Shown: one piece after another, positions 1-9,060 of the stretch
Layout of the letters: every line of letters starts with the position of its first letter
Numbering within the stretch: the first letter of the stretch is position 1
Source: CAZGAQ01 sp964523405
GTDB taxonomy: Bacteria > Planctomycetota > Phycisphaerae > UBA1845 > Fen-1342
DNA length: 36,807 nucleotides
Direction of reading: 5' to 3'
Assembly: GCA_964523405.1 (NCBI GenBank)
Contig: CAZGAQ010000046.1
Coordinates: 1 to 36,807 of the forward strand
Notes under the pieces: generated by a model
The model's input: the letters and a program-made list of their open reading frames with translations, nothing else
What the model was told of the DNA's origin: nothing
Database searches by the model: none
Translations under genes and position numbers: made by a program

Positions 1-1863
1 GATCGTCAGCGCCCCGGGCGCGATCGCTTCGTGAAAACGTTGGTTCAGCGCCGCGTATTCGCCATTCACGTCCAGCCCGAACACCCGCGCGTGCTCGAAC
101 GTGCGGCGCCACGCCCCGCGCCCGCACTGGTACACCTCCGCCTGATAGCCCAGATCGTGAATGATCCGGCACAACTCGATCAGGTACCGCTCCGCCCCGC
201 CCCCCATTAACTCCTGTCCGTGCAGATCATAAAAGAGGTACGTGACGATGTTCACCACGTTCGGCCGCGCCGCCCGGGCCGGCAACGGCGGCAGACCCGG
301 CGCCACCGTCGGAGTGCCTGGCGCCGCGCCACAGGTCCCCAACAGCGTCTCGACCTGCCGCAACTGGCCTATCGGTATGTTCAACGCGTGAAACCCGCTA
401 AGCGGCGCGCGGTTGCCCCCCACCCGCGCCAGCAGCCGCCGTGCGAATTCCATCCGGTGCCGCAGCGACCCTGTCAACAGATCGTTCTTGACCAGTTGCA
501 ACAGGCGGGCCACACGGAAACTCTGGTGCAGCTTGAACTCCTCCAGCGTCCGGATGGCGCCGCTCGTCGCCCGCCGCACCTCCGCCAGCGTCTGCTCCAC
601 GCCCGGCGGACACACCCGGCTGGCCAACTCCTGCTGCAGCGCCGTGATCCGCTGTCCCAGCGCCGCGACCTGTGCCTCGCGCTCCGCCACCTGCTGCCGC
701 AGTCCGGTCAACTCCCCCGCGCGCACCGCCGCCGCCTGCGCCTGCTCCGCCAATTGCCCCCGCGCCGCCTGCAGTTCCGCCTCGCGCGACTGCGCCGCCA
801 GCGCCGCCGCCGCCTGGTGCGCGGCCAGCGCATCCGCCAACGTCTGCGCCCGCAGTTCCTTTTCGGCCACCAGCCCACTCAGCGTCTGCGCGTTGGCCGA
901 CAGTGCCGTGATCTGCGCAGTCAGCCCGTCCATTTGCCCGCGCAGCACCGCAAGCGCCTGGTCGCGCTCCCGCACGGCCTGCGCCCCGGCCGGCCCCTGC
1001 CCCGTCTCCAGCTCCTGCCGCAGCCGCGCCAGCACCCCGTTGAACGTCCCCAGCGCATCCAGATAGAACGTCCGCTCGAGCAGCGGCGTGTCGTCAACCG
1101 CCCGCAGCTTCAGCTTGCTCGGCCGGCTGGTCGGCGTGCACACGAAGTACTGCAGATAGAGCGTTTGCCGCGGCACCTGCCCGCCCGCCAGCACCGCATC
1201 AAACCAGTGCCGCTGCTCAGGATCGTGAATCGTGTGCACCAACTGCACGCGCGAATACGTCAGCCCGCAGTACCCGTGCCGCTCCAGCCGCAGCCCGCTC
1301 GCCGCCAGAACCTCTTCATAGTCCGTCCGCAGAAATTCAACCCCCACGTCCCAGCGCTGTAATGCCAGCATCCGCGTGCGATAGGCCAGATAGATCAGGC
1401 TGTCCGGGTTGGGCACCAGGAAAACCACGGCCTGCTCGGCCGCCCGGGCCATCTGCCGCAACGCCACCTGCAGCCGATCCCGCGAGAAGTGCTCCAGGAC
1501 GCCGCTGTTCCACACCACGTCGTAGCGCCGCTCGCCCAACACCGCCTCCAGTTGCAGCAGGTCCCCCAGCACGAACCGGCTACCGTGCCCTTCCCCCAGT
1601 GCCTCGCGGTACGCCGCGCCGGCCTTGTCCAGCGCGTTCTCGCTGAAATCCAGCAGATCCGTCGCGTAGCCCGCCTGCTGTAGCCGTAGTGACAAATGCC
1701 CCGACCCGCACCCTACTTCCAGCAGCGTCCGCGGCGGCGTCAGCCCCGCCTCCCGCAGAACACGCACCAGGTCGTCCGCCAGGTCCAGATCCACCTGCCC
1801 CGCGTCCACCGCGTAGGTCTTCGAAATCTCCTGCCAGAACTCGGCACGTGGCTCGATCGACAT
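1..1863 (-). CDS. Methyltransferase / coiled-coil / glycosyltransferase fusion protein, partial (C-terminus off the window)
   Basis: The reading frame starts at an ATG preceded by GGGAGAGG and stays open for all 621 codons to the left edge, so the C-terminus is missing. Residues 1-170 look like a SAM-dependent methyltransferase: motif I VGCGSG at about 50-55, then VLGDLLQLE, and VVWNSGVLEHF at about 116-125. Roughly residues 320-470 are an Ala/Gln/Glu-rich heptad region that should form a coiled coil. From about 535 the sequence (NVVNIVTYLFYDLHGQEL, then GGGAERYLIELCRI) matches the N-terminal half of GT4-type glycosyltransferases. It starts 11 bp after the stop of the Wzt-like ATPase and is probably co-transcribed with it. 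Inference: it modifies or extends the exported polysaccharide, perhaps capping chains by methylation as WbdD-type proteins with a methyltransferase and coiled coil do. The substrate is unknown. Confidence 0.85.
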   Translation of the reverse strand, partial: MSIEPRAEFWQEISKTYAVDAGQVDLDLADDLVRVLREAGLTPPRTLLEVGCGSGHLSLRLQQAGYATDLLDFSENALDKAGAAYREALGEGHGSRFVLGDLLQLEAVLGERRYDVVWNSGVLEHFSRDRLQVALRQMARAAEQAVVFLVPNPDSLIYLAYRTRMLALQRWDVGVEFLRTDYEEVLAASGLRLERHGYCGLTYSRVQLVHTIHDPEQRHWFDAVLAGGQVPRQTLYLQYFVCTPTSRPSKLKLRAVDDTPLLERTFYLDALGTFNGVLARLRQELETGQGPAGAQAVRERDQALAVLRGQMDGLTAQITALSANAQTLSGLVAEKELRAQTLADALAAHQAAAALAAQSREAELQAARGQLAEQAQAAAVRAGELTGLRQQVAEREAQVAALGQRITALQQELASRVCPPGVEQTLAEVRRATSGAIRTLEEFKLHQSFRVARLLQLVKNDLLTGSLRHRMEFARRLLARVGGNRAPLSGFHALNIPIGQLRQVETLLGTCGAAPGTPTVAPGLPPLPARAARPNVVNIVTYLFYDLHGQELMGGGAERYLIELCRIIHDLGYQAEVYQCGRGAWRRTFEHARVFGLDVNGEYAALNQRFHEAIAPGALTI

Positions 1864-1874
1864 TCCGCCTCTCC

Positions 1875-3290
1875 CTACTGCGCTAACACCCGCGCGGCCG
1901 CCGCATGCTCCAGCCGCGCCAACCCGCCGATCATCCGGAACTGCGCCGCATCGGCCGCGGTCTCCACCACGAACTTCAGAATATCGTGCCCGTAGAAGTA
2001 AATCTCGCCAAAGTCCGGGGTCTGCAGGCCCAGCGTCAGAAAGTACGTGTCCGCCCGCAGATCGCACTTCACCACCGCCTCGACCAACACTTCCTGCCCG
2101 GCCGCCAGCGCCCCCAGCCCCAGCGCCGCGCTCGGCGTCGAAAAACCGAATACGTCCGTGCCGTACCGGTCCCGCACCAGCAAACCAAAGACCAGCGCCG
2201 GCACCGCCTCATGCACGCGAAACCGCGCGCGCACCCGCACCCGGTCCCCTTCATACAGCAGCCCCCGCCCCGGCTGGTCGGCCACAACCGACGCCTCACG
2301 CAGTTCCACCACGCGCCCCCCCTGCAGCCGCCCGCTCGTCTCTTGCCCCGCCACGTACTGATCCAGCGCGTGCGTCCCCGCCTCCGCGCCGGCCGGCGCC
2401 GTGCCGCCCACCGCGCCCGAGTTCGGCCGGACCGCGGCATTGACGGCCGTCTGCTCCGCCAGCAGGTCCGCCAGGTACGCGTCGCATACCTCGCCCGCCC
2501 GACCGTACGTCTTCGCAACACCGCGCTCCAGGTACAGCGCCGTATCGCAGATGCTTCGCACCAGCTCCAGACTGTGGCTCACAAACAGGATCATGACTCC
2601 GCCGGCCCGCAGCTCCTCCAGCCGCCGAAAACACTTCCGCTGAAACGACGCATCGCCCACCGCCAGAGCCTCATCCACAATCAAAAGGTCCGGCGACAAC
2701 AGCGCCTGTACCGCGAACGCCAACCGCACCACCATGCCCGTCGAGTACGTCTTGATCGGCTGCTCGATGAAATCACCGATCCCCGCGAATGCCGCGATCT
2801 CGTCAAAGCGCTCTGCGATCTCCGCACGCGACAGCCCGAGAATCGCCCCGTTCAGAAAGACGTTTTCCCGCCCCGTAAACTCGGGGTTGAACCCCGACCC
2901 CAGCTCCAGCAGCGCCGCGACCCGCCCCCGCACCGCGACTTCGCCCTCCGTCGGCCGCAACGTCCCCGCAATGATCTGCAGCAGCGTGCTCTTGCCCGAG
3001 CCGTTCCGCCCGATGATCCCCATCGCTTCGCCACGCCGCAGCTCGAACGAGACATCCCGCAGGGCCCAGAACTCGCGGTAGAACTGCCGCCGGCCGCGCC
3101 ACAGCGTCTGCTTCAGACGATCGAGCGGCCGGGCGTAAATCTCGTGGCACTTGCCCACATGCCGACACGCCAGCATGACCGCACCCGCCGATCCCGCCAG
3201 GCCGTGCGCGGCCCCGCCCGCCGCCGCGGCGCGCGCCGGCTCGCCCACCGCCGGTGCCAACACGCCAGGCTCGGCCGGGCTAGAGGACAT
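1875..3290 (-). CDS. wzt: ABC transporter ATP-binding protein, Wzt type with C-terminal cargo-binding domain
   Basis: This 471-residue ATPase should energise export of a lipid-linked polysaccharide (O-antigen or teichoic-acid type) across the inner membrane. Visible motifs are Walker A GRNGSGKST at 94-102, a YSTGM signature at 182-186 (the form usual in Wzt/TagH), Walker B LLIVDE at 202-207 and the switch histidine in VSHS at 239. After the nucleotide-binding domain, residues of about 310-455 resemble the Wzt C-terminal beta-sandwich that reads the modified chain end. The first 38 residues are a low-complexity Ala/Gly/Pro stretch. The ATG overlaps the last 11 bases of the permease gene, with GAGG 8 bases upstream of the start, so translation is probably coupled. 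A C-terminal domain next to a methyltransferase gene fits a cap-dependent export system. The gene symbol reflects the family, not proven orthology. Confidence 0.9.
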   Translation of the reverse strand: MSSSPAEPGVLAPAVGEPARAAAAGGAAHGLAGSAGAVMLACRHVGKCHEIYARPLDRLKQTLWRGRRQFYREFWALRDVSFELRRGEAMGIIGRNGSGKSTLLQIIAGTLRPTEGEVAVRGRVAALLELGSGFNPEFTGRENVFLNGAILGLSRAEIAERFDEIAAFAGIGDFIEQPIKTYSTGMVVRLAFAVQALLSPDLLIVDEALAVGDASFQRKCFRRLEELRAGGVMILFVSHSLELVRSICDTALYLERGVAKTYGRAGEVCDAYLADLLAEQTAVNAAVRPNSGAVGGTAPAGAEAGTHALDQYVAGQETSGRLQGGRVVELREASVVADQPGRGLLYEGDRVRVRARFRVHEAVPALVFGLLVRDRYGTDVFGFSTPSAALGLGALAAGQEVLVEAVVKCDLRADTYFLTLGLQTPDFGEIYFYGHDILKFVVETAADAAQFRMIGGLARLEHAAAARVLAQ

Positions 3291-4137
3291 CCGCGAACCC
3301 TCGCCGCGTCTTCATGAACCACGCGTAGCCAAGCTGCATGAGTGCGTACGCGATCACCGTCACCACCCCCAGCCAGAACCAGTCGGGCGCCGCGTCCCGC
3401 AACAGCACGTCCCGCCCGCTTTCAACCACCACCGACAGCGGGTTGAGCTTCATGAAGACCTGGAATGCCGCCGGTACCATCGACATCGGGAAGAAGATCG
3501 GCGTCAGAAAGATCAGAATCTGCAACACCACCGTCACCACGTGCCCCGTATCGCGCAGGTACACGCTGACTGACGCCAGAAACCAACTCAGCCCCAGACA
3601 CAGCAGCACCAGCGGCAGCGCCACCAGCGGCAGATAGAGAATCAGCAGCGGGAAGCGGTACTGAAACACGCCCATGCCTGCCAGCAGAATCACCAGGCTG
3701 AACAGCCCGTTCACCAGCGCCGTCCCCAGCGTCACCACCGGTAGAATCTCCAGCGGAAACACCACCTTCTTCACATAGCTGACGTTGCCAATGATGACCG
3801 TCGTCGCCGCGGCCGTGGCTTCGGAGAACACTCCGTAAATCAGCAGCCCACAGAAGAGGGTCAGGGCAAAGTCGATTTTGGAGACGTCCGCACTCGTCCC
3901 CCAGCGCGCCGGCAGGATCACGCTGAACACGAACGTGTACACTGCCAGCATCACCAGCGGTAGCAGGAACGACCACAAGACGCCGAGCGCCGACCCGCGG
4001 TACCGCGCCGCTACCCCCCGCCGGACAAGCTGCCCAATCAGTTGCCGATGCCGCCACAGCGTCAACGGAATCAGGTGCGGCTGCAAATAGTAGCGCACCG
4101 ACCGCGATGCCTGCGTGATCAGCAATACATCCGACAT
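3280..4137 (-). CDS. wzm: ABC-2 type polysaccharide/polyol exporter permease, Wzm type
   Basis: This 285-residue integral membrane protein matches the ABC2 membrane family of polysaccharide exporters in length and layout. A charged cytosolic start (LWRHRQLIGQLVRRGVAARYRGS) precedes a first hydrophobic segment (LGVLWSFLLPLVMLAVYTFVF). Further hydrophobic stretches lie around LFCGLLIYGVFSEA, VNGLFSLVILLAGMGVF, LVALPLVLLCLGLSWFLAS, VVTVVLQILIFLTPIFF, and near the C-terminus. The motif LNPLSVVVESGRDVLL near the last loop is typical of the family. It forms the transport channel with the Wzt-like ATPase, whose start overlaps its stop. The ATG has only a weak upstream GGTAG. No other start fits better. 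It appears to be the first gene of the visible operon. Confidence 0.92.
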   Translation of the reverse strand: MSDVLLITQASRSVRYYLQPHLIPLTLWRHRQLIGQLVRRGVAARYRGSALGVLWSFLLPLVMLAVYTFVFSVILPARWGTSADVSKIDFALTLFCGLLIYGVFSEATAAATTVIIGNVSYVKKVVFPLEILPVVTLGTALVNGLFSLVILLAGMGVFQYRFPLLILYLPLVALPLVLLCLGLSWFLASVSVYLRDTGHVVTVVLQILIFLTPIFFPMSMVPAAFQVFMKLNPLSVVVESGRDVLLRDAAPDWFWLGVVTVIAYALMQLGYAWFMKTRRGFADVL

Positions 4138-4423
4138 AACTACCGGCCACCTATTTAGTTACACGCGCTAGCCGCAGCAGCCAACCGCGCGCCGCCGCCT
4201 CGCGCCGGGCGTATGAATACTCCCTGGCCACGACCTACCCGCAGTCGCCGCAAGCAGTATTGCCGATGCGCGGTGACTCTTCAACTGCCGAATCCCCCTC
4301 CCCCCACCCCGTGTGGCACGCCCGCTTGCCAGCTCAGCCCCGCGACGCGACCACCTCACCCGCTCGCAGCGTCGCTCCCTCGCCCCGCACACTCTTCCAG
4401 CGGCCATGCTTCGCCCCCCCCGC
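4138..4423. other. Intergenic region between the export operon and lipA
   Basis: This stretch of 286 bases lies upstream of the Wzm-like gene and downstream of lipA, both of which read leftward. It is C-rich on the + strand and encodes nothing convincing. The promoter of the export operon should lie here. A TAACTAAATAGG stretch on the minus strand about 13-24 bases before the permease ATG could contain a -10 element, but no matching -35 was found. Confidence 0.4.
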
Positions 4424-5452
4424 CTACCCTCCGGCTGATGGCTGCTCGCTGACGGCTGATCGCTCCCCCTGATACAGCGTCTCCGCAAAGTAGCTGCTCC
4501 GCACGAACGGACCACTCGCCACTGCCCGAAAACCCAACTCCTGCGCCACGGCCCCCAGCTCGTCAAACTCCTCCGGCGTGTAGAACCTCTCGATCGGCGC
4601 ATGCCGCGGATCGGTTGCCGACGGCTTCAGATACTGCCCAATCGTCAGCAGATCGCACTCCACGCTCCGCAAATCGCGAAACACCTCGACGAGCTCGTCG
4701 CGCGTCTCCCCCAAACCCACCATCACCCCGCTCTTCGTCGTGATCCCCGGCCGCTGTCGCTTCGCCTCGCGCAGCGTCTCCAGCGAGCGCGGATACTTCG
4801 CCTGCGGCCGAATCGCCCGGTGCAGCCGCGGAATCGTCTCCACGTTGTGGTTGAAAACCTCCGGCCCCGCATCCGTCACCGTCTGTACGCATTCCGGCCG
4901 CGCGTGAAAGTCCGGCACCAGCACCTCCACCTGCACGCCGGGCCGGCTCGCGTGCACCGCCCGGATGCACGCCGCGAAGTGCCCCGCCCCCTCATCCGGC
5001 AAGTCGTCCCGCGCCACTGACGTGATCACCACGTGCTTGAGCCCCAGATGCGCCGCCGCCTGCGCCAGCCGCGCCGGCTCCTCCGCATCCACCGGGTCCG
5101 GCCGCGCGGTATGCACCGCACAGAACTTGCAGTTCCGCGTGCACTTGTCCCCCAGAATCATGAACGTGGCCGTGTGCCGCGACCAGCACTCCGTCAGGTT
5201 CGGACACCGCGCCTCGACGCACACGGTGTTGAGCTTCAGCCCCTGAATCAGCTCCCGCGTCGCCAGCAGCGCCTCCGCCACCGGCACCGGCCGCTTGAGC
5301 CACGGCGGCAGCCGCCGCCGCGCCCGCGCCCCCTGCGCGCCTTGCGCGTCCTGCGCCCCCGGCGCACAACGTGCCCCCAGCGCGGAATCCTCGGCCAGCG
5401 GTAACGGTATGGCAGTACTCATATGGCCCGATTGTAGCTGCTCCGTCACCAT
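4424..5452 (-). CDS. lipA: Lipoyl synthase
   Basis: This radical SAM enzyme inserts two sulfur atoms into protein-bound octanoyl groups to make lipoyl cofactor. With the start at 5452 it has 342 residues. It carries the auxiliary-cluster motif CVEARCPNLTEC (cysteines 78, 83, 89) and the radical SAM motif CTRNCKFC (104, 108, 111), followed by HVVITSVARDDLPDEGAGHF, VFNHNVET, and RSSYFAE with the C-terminal serine ligand. These are diagnostic of LipA. I chose the ATG at 5452 because GCGAGG lies a few bases upstream. An ATG at 5422 is also possible, and the extra N-terminus is a poorly conserved Ala/Gly-rich stretch. The last residues (SAVSEQPSAGG) come from a simple GCTGA-rich repeat and are probably not part of the fold. 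No lipB or lipoate-dependent gene is nearby. Confidence 0.95.
   Translation of the reverse strand: MVTEQLQSGHMSTAIPLPLAEDSALGARCAPGAQDAQGAQGARARRRLPPWLKRPVPVAEALLATRELIQGLKLNTVCVEARCPNLTECWSRHTATFMILGDKCTRNCKFCAVHTARPDPVDAEEPARLAQAAAHLGLKHVVITSVARDDLPDEGAGHFAACIRAVHASRPGVQVEVLVPDFHARPECVQTVTDAGPEVFNHNVETIPRLHRAIRPQAKYPRSLETLREAKRQRPGITTKSGVMVGLGETRDELVEVFRDLRSVECDLLTIGQYLKPSATDPRHAPIERFYTPEEFDELGAVAQELGFRAVASGPFVRSSYFAETLYQGERSAVSEQPSAGG
4433..4464. repeat. Short imperfect GGCTGA simple repeat at the lipA 3' end
   Basis: The + strand reads as repeated variants of GGCTGATGGCTGCTCGCTGA, that is, units of GGCTGAT, GGCTGCTC and GCTGACGGCTGATC. It supplies the final codons of lipA. It resembles the simple GCTGAT-type strings scattered between genes in some high-GC genomes. 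No function is implied. Confidence 0.5.
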
Positions 5453-5596
5453 TTCGCCTCGCTGGCCCCCCGACCCGTCACTCCGAGAAAGCGTCGCGAC
5501 TCTGGAATCTGCCCCGGTCGCAGGGAGCCCCCGGCGGCAACGCGCGCGTTGCAACGGACCGCCGGAAACCCCCGCGCGGCCAGGACCCCCGACCGC

Positions 5597-7528
5597 TCAG
5601 CGCCCGAAAGCCCGCGCGAACCAGCCGAAATCATACAAGTCGGCGTCGCCGTCGTTGTCGCAGTCAAAGGCGGCCAAGCACTGCTCCGGCGTGACCGGTG
5701 GCGCGGGTGTCGGCACAACTCCCGGACCGGCGATGCAGCCGGCGAGAACCGCGAAGTCGTCGCTGCCGACCGGCCCGTCGCCGTCAAGATCGCCGATACG
5801 CATGCCCTCGGCCAGAAGCTCGACGATGCTGGTGTACTGGCGGCTGCCGCCCACCGTCCCGCGAATCCGGACGGCGTCACCCGGGATGGAATCGAACGTC
5901 AGCACAATGACCTGGTAGTAGGCGAATGGATCGAGCGGTTCGCTCAGGACCAGATTCTGCGCCGGCCGCCAGCTCCCGCCGTCACCGACTTCCACCGCCA
6001 GTTCCAAAAAGTAGCCGCCGTAAGGCTCCAGCACACGCGGATCGGCATTGATGCTGGACCAGCGCATGTCGCCCTCATAGAACGTCAGCCGGTCAAACCG
6101 CATCGGGGCAGAGAAGTTCAGTTGATAGTAATCACCCCCAGCGGGCTGCGCGTTGTCGCCATCATACGTCTCATAGGGCAGATGGCCGTTGTGGCGCACG
6201 TCCACGATACCGTCGATGATGCTGTCCAGATTGTCTCGGTCGGAGTTCGGATTGTGCTTCGCGAGGCTCGCGGAAACCGACACGCTGCCACCCGCGGCCA
6301 GTACCGCTCCGACCAGTCCGGTTGGTCCTGCCGGGTCCGGCAATTCTGGTTCGGGCGTGATGACGTCGGCCGAAGGTACCGTGTAAACACCTCCCGCGAC
6401 GATCCCGCCGTTGACGACAATCACCTGCTCCGCCACACCACGCAGCCGCCCCGCCACGCCCGTGATCGTGTCGGTTTGCGGCAGTCCGGGCCGATTCAGG
6501 ACTCGGTATGTATCCGTCGCGCTGGCCGTGAGTACCGTCGGCAGGTTCGTGTAGCCCCGCACCAGGCCGATCAGTCCGCCAGCAGTCGGCGCGTTGCAGT
6601 CTGCATCGAAGCCGGACAGCACGGCGATCCGCACGGTCTGCTCAAAGTCGCCCTCGCCGTAGAGCAAGGCGAGCGTCGTCATCGCGACATTGACGGTCGA
6701 CTCGATCCAGCCCCGGTAGCGTCCGTGGGCCTGCCCTCCGCAGTAGCGGTCGTAAATCTGACGCCGCGTTGCCCGCCAGTCCGGAACTCCGTCCAGCATG
6801 TCTGCCGTGTACCAATCGCACACGTCCTGCACCACCCGCCAGGTGCGGGAACTCACGGGAATGCCGCCTTGCCCGAGCGCCACGATCGTGTGCACGTCGC
6901 TCTCGAAACCGGCCGCTGCGTACATCGTACCGTAGAATTCCGCCGCGTGCCGTGCAAAGCCCTCGTTCGTCACGCCGGCGAATCGCTGCACCGCGTCGCG
7001 GGCCCATTGACGCTGGCCCGGCGACAGCGCCCCCAACGACTCGGTCGTGATCTGGGAATCGATGGCATAGGCGTGCATATTCAGGCGGTAAGACCCCGTC
7101 GCCGGGACCTGAACGCCGTGATTCATCAGGTACTTGGCCTGCAGATTGGCGATATAGATCCCCGCCAACGGCACGTGGGCCTCCCATTCCCACTGAATCT
7201 GCGCATCCGTCGGCGCCAGACCATAGGTCTCGAGTACGTGGAGATACAAGTACTCGAAGGCGGTGTCATCATCGCCCAGCCACGGGTCCCCGGCGCTGGT
7301 CTTGACTACCCACGCGAACGAGTCGTCCGGCGCCGCCTCCCGCGTGCAGTACAAACCTTCGAACGCCGCCCCCGTGTGATTCCCGATGAGCTGCCCAAAC
7401 CACATGCCCCGGAGCTTGTCGAGGTAGGCCTCCGCCGTCACCGTCCGCTGGGCCAGCGCCACCGCCGGACAGACCACCATCCACACCCCCCACCCCGCGA
7501 GCGCCCACACTCGTGCTCGCTTGTTCAC
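5597..7528 (-). CDS. Secreted ADP-ribosylglycohydrolase-family protein with C-terminal dockerin-like repeats
   Basis: With a GTG start at 7528 the protein has 643 residues and opens with a signal peptide (NKRAR, then a hydrophobic run ending VALA). A GTG at 7558 would add ten residues. The catalytic-type domain covers roughly residues 30-330: RGMWFGQLIGN at 40-50, the metal-ligand-like GDDDTAFEYL at 85-94, and GFDADCNAPTAGG with DADCN at 308-312. These are the ADP-ribosylglycohydrolase landmarks. Residues of about 410-575 form a beta-rich discoidin-like region. The C-terminus has two dockerin-like segments (GDLDGDGPVGSDDF and DCDNDGDADLYDFGWF). The ADP-ribose link is normally cytosolic, so an exported member may act on a different N- or O-glycosidic bond. 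A related gene lies at 9061-10686 in the opposite orientation. Substrate unknown. Confidence 0.85.
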   Translation of the reverse strand: MNKRARVWALAGWGVWMVVCPAVALAQRTVTAEAYLDKLRGMWFGQLIGNHTGAAFEGLYCTREAAPDDSFAWVVKTSAGDPWLGDDDTAFEYLYLHVLETYGLAPTDAQIQWEWEAHVPLAGIYIANLQAKYLMNHGVQVPATGSYRLNMHAYAIDSQITTESLGALSPGQRQWARDAVQRFAGVTNEGFARHAAEFYGTMYAAAGFESDVHTIVALGQGGIPVSSRTWRVVQDVCDWYTADMLDGVPDWRATRRQIYDRYCGGQAHGRYRGWIESTVNVAMTTLALLYGEGDFEQTVRIAVLSGFDADCNAPTAGGLIGLVRGYTNLPTVLTASATDTYRVLNRPGLPQTDTITGVAGRLRGVAEQVIVVNGGIVAGGVYTVPSADVITPEPELPDPAGPTGLVGAVLAAGGSVSVSASLAKHNPNSDRDNLDSIIDGIVDVRHNGHLPYETYDGDNAQPAGGDYYQLNFSAPMRFDRLTFYEGDMRWSSINADPRVLEPYGGYFLELAVEVGDGGSWRPAQNLVLSEPLDPFAYYQVIVLTFDSIPGDAVRIRGTVGGSRQYTSIVELLAEGMRIGDLDGDGPVGSDDFAVLAGCIAGPGVVPTPAPPVTPEQCLAAFDCDNDGDADLYDFGWFARAFGR

Positions 7529-7716
7529 GGAGCTTTCCGCCTCGCCGAGCTCGCGCACAGCATCTTACGCAAACCGGCCGCTCGACGGCAATCAAGACCC
7601 GCCGGTTCCGCGCGGCCCTCTGCACCATCGCCCCAGTGCGGCCGCCTGGAGCGGTTGCGCTGCGACTCCCCAGCGCCACGCGCGGAATCTCGCCGGGAGG
7701 ACACGTGGATACCGTG

Positions 7717-8715
7717 TCAGGGCTGCGCTTGCGCCGCCCCGTCGCCAGGGGCCGGAGCATAGATGACGCGTTCGGGCTGGTTCGGCGCGTACGCGTTGCG
7801 GTGCGGGATCTGGCGGCGGTCGAACGGCCGATAGTCCGCAATGCCGCCCACGCGGGCCAGTCGCAACGACTTGCGGAGGATGCCCTTGCCGCCGTTGCTG
7901 TCGCTGAACCGGCCGGTGCCGTAGCCCACGCCGCGGGTGCCCGAGAGGTTGGACGAGAAGTACTTCAGGCCGACGATCTGGCCCTGCTCGTTGCGCAGCC
8001 AGTCGATGAAGATGACCGAGTGCCCGCCGGGCGGCGTGGTGCTGTAGTCGGCGAAGTCGCCGGGGCGCGCCTGCTCGAAGTCGGTGATCGCCTGCCCGAG
8101 CCCGTAAGCAACAATCCCGCGTTGCGGGCTGTCGCCGTCGCCCTCGATGTACCAAAGCTGCAGCAGATTGAACAGGTCGTGAAACGTCATGCCGTTGAAG
8201 CCGTCCGGATCCAATCCCTGCTGCGCGTTGCGCAGCGTCATGGCCCGGAAGAAGATCTCGAAGGTCAGGCCGCAGCAGTAGCTGCACCGCGAGCCATCGG
8301 GATAAGCCTTGGCAACCACTCGGCCCTGGTACCACAAGTCCTGCGTGACGCCGTTGTAGAGGTCGTACTCGCGCGGCTTCCAACTGCAATGGTATGGATA
8401 CGAGCCATCGAGCGGATAGGCGGAGACCACCTTGAGGACGTACGGGTTGAGCGAACCGTCATCGGGCACCGTCTCCTCGCCCGCAAATGCCTTCGCCAGC
8501 GCCTGATCCACCGGTGAGAACCCGCGCTCGTCCAGCGGATACGGCCGTGGCACGTAGGTGTCCCGCTTGGCCGCCTTGCTGGGCCGGGAGGTTGCGCTCG
8601 TGGCGGGCGTGGCAGCTTGCTCCCGCAGCCCATGGTCACGTTGGGCCTCGCAGCCCGTTCCCCCAAGCACTGCGGCGAAAAGCAGGGTGATCTGCATCCA
8701 AGTCCGGTGTGGCAT
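7717..8715 (-). CDS. Putative lipoprotein with an NlpC/P60-like cysteine-histidine domain
   Basis: The ATG at 8715 is preceded by AGGAG with 8-base spacing. It gives 332 residues beginning with a short hydrophobic segment ending in GGTGC (Cys22), consistent with a lipoprotein although the lipobox is not ideal. No exact family was recognised. The core has a candidate catalytic cysteine pair in SRCSYCCGLTFE (147-148), then RPGDFADYS, then GGHSVIFIDW (His232, Asp238). The order Cys, xPGDF, His is the hallmark of NlpC/P60 and related papain-like folds, so a cell-wall peptidase or amidase role is reasonable but unproven. A TATACT sequence on the minus strand about 28 bases upstream of the ATG may be its -10. 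It lies between two ADP-ribosylglycohydrolase-family genes. Confidence 0.75.
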   Translation of the reverse strand: MPHRTWMQITLLFAAVLGGTGCEAQRDHGLREQAATPATSATSRPSKAAKRDTYVPRPYPLDERGFSPVDQALAKAFAGEETVPDDGSLNPYVLKVVSAYPLDGSYPYHCSWKPREYDLYNGVTQDLWYQGRVVAKAYPDGSRCSYCCGLTFEIFFRAMTLRNAQQGLDPDGFNGMTFHDLFNLLQLWYIEGDGDSPQRGIVAYGLGQAITDFEQARPGDFADYSTTPPGGHSVIFIDWLRNEQGQIVGLKYFSSNLSGTRGVGYGTGRFSDSNGGKGILRKSLRLARVGGIADYRPFDRRQIPHRNAYAPNQPERVIYAPAPGDGAAQAQP

Positions 8716-9060
8716 GGTCGTTGCTCCTGTGCTGCCGTCGCCAGTATACGCGGGACCGCATCCGCCGTGCATGACGGCGCGGGCCGGCAGGAATCGCGTG
8801 CCATTCGGGCGCGCATCCTCCCTCGCACCCACCGGCGGAAACCCCGCTCACGCTCGCAGGTGCCCCGGCCCCTTGCGCAGTTCGCGCGATCACCGCGGAC
8901 TTCAGCCCTGAAGCCGGTACGGCACAGCACCACGCTCCGCCTCGCGTCTGCAATTTCGCGCTTGCACGCCGGCACGCATCCGCCCGCCTCACCGCTACAC
9001 TGTGGCGCCGCTCCCGACCGTGCGCACCATCGGGCGGCCTGGATCGCGGAGACTGTGGCC
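8716..9060. other. Divergent intergenic region
   Basis: These 345 bases separate the leftward lipoprotein gene and the rightward ADP-ribosylglycohydrolase-family gene, so they should hold both promoters. On the minus strand TATACT (8743-8748) is a good -10 match for the lipoprotein gene, but the -35 position is poor. No comparable signal was seen for the rightward gene, and frames that remain open across the region have no coding character. Confidence 0.4.

Noticed and set aside
220..1362. A 380-codon + strand frame over the methyltransferase-glycosyltransferase gene
   Set aside because: Its Arg/Gln/Pro/Leu-rich sequence is typical of antisense frames in GC-rich DNA, while the minus strand shows methyltransferase and glycosyltransferase motifs.
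5549..7762. A 737-codon open frame on the + strand opposite the secreted glycohydrolase
   Set aside because: It is antisense to a gene with clear family motifs and a signal peptide, has Arg/Val/His-rich composition typical of high-GC shadows, and no recognised domain.
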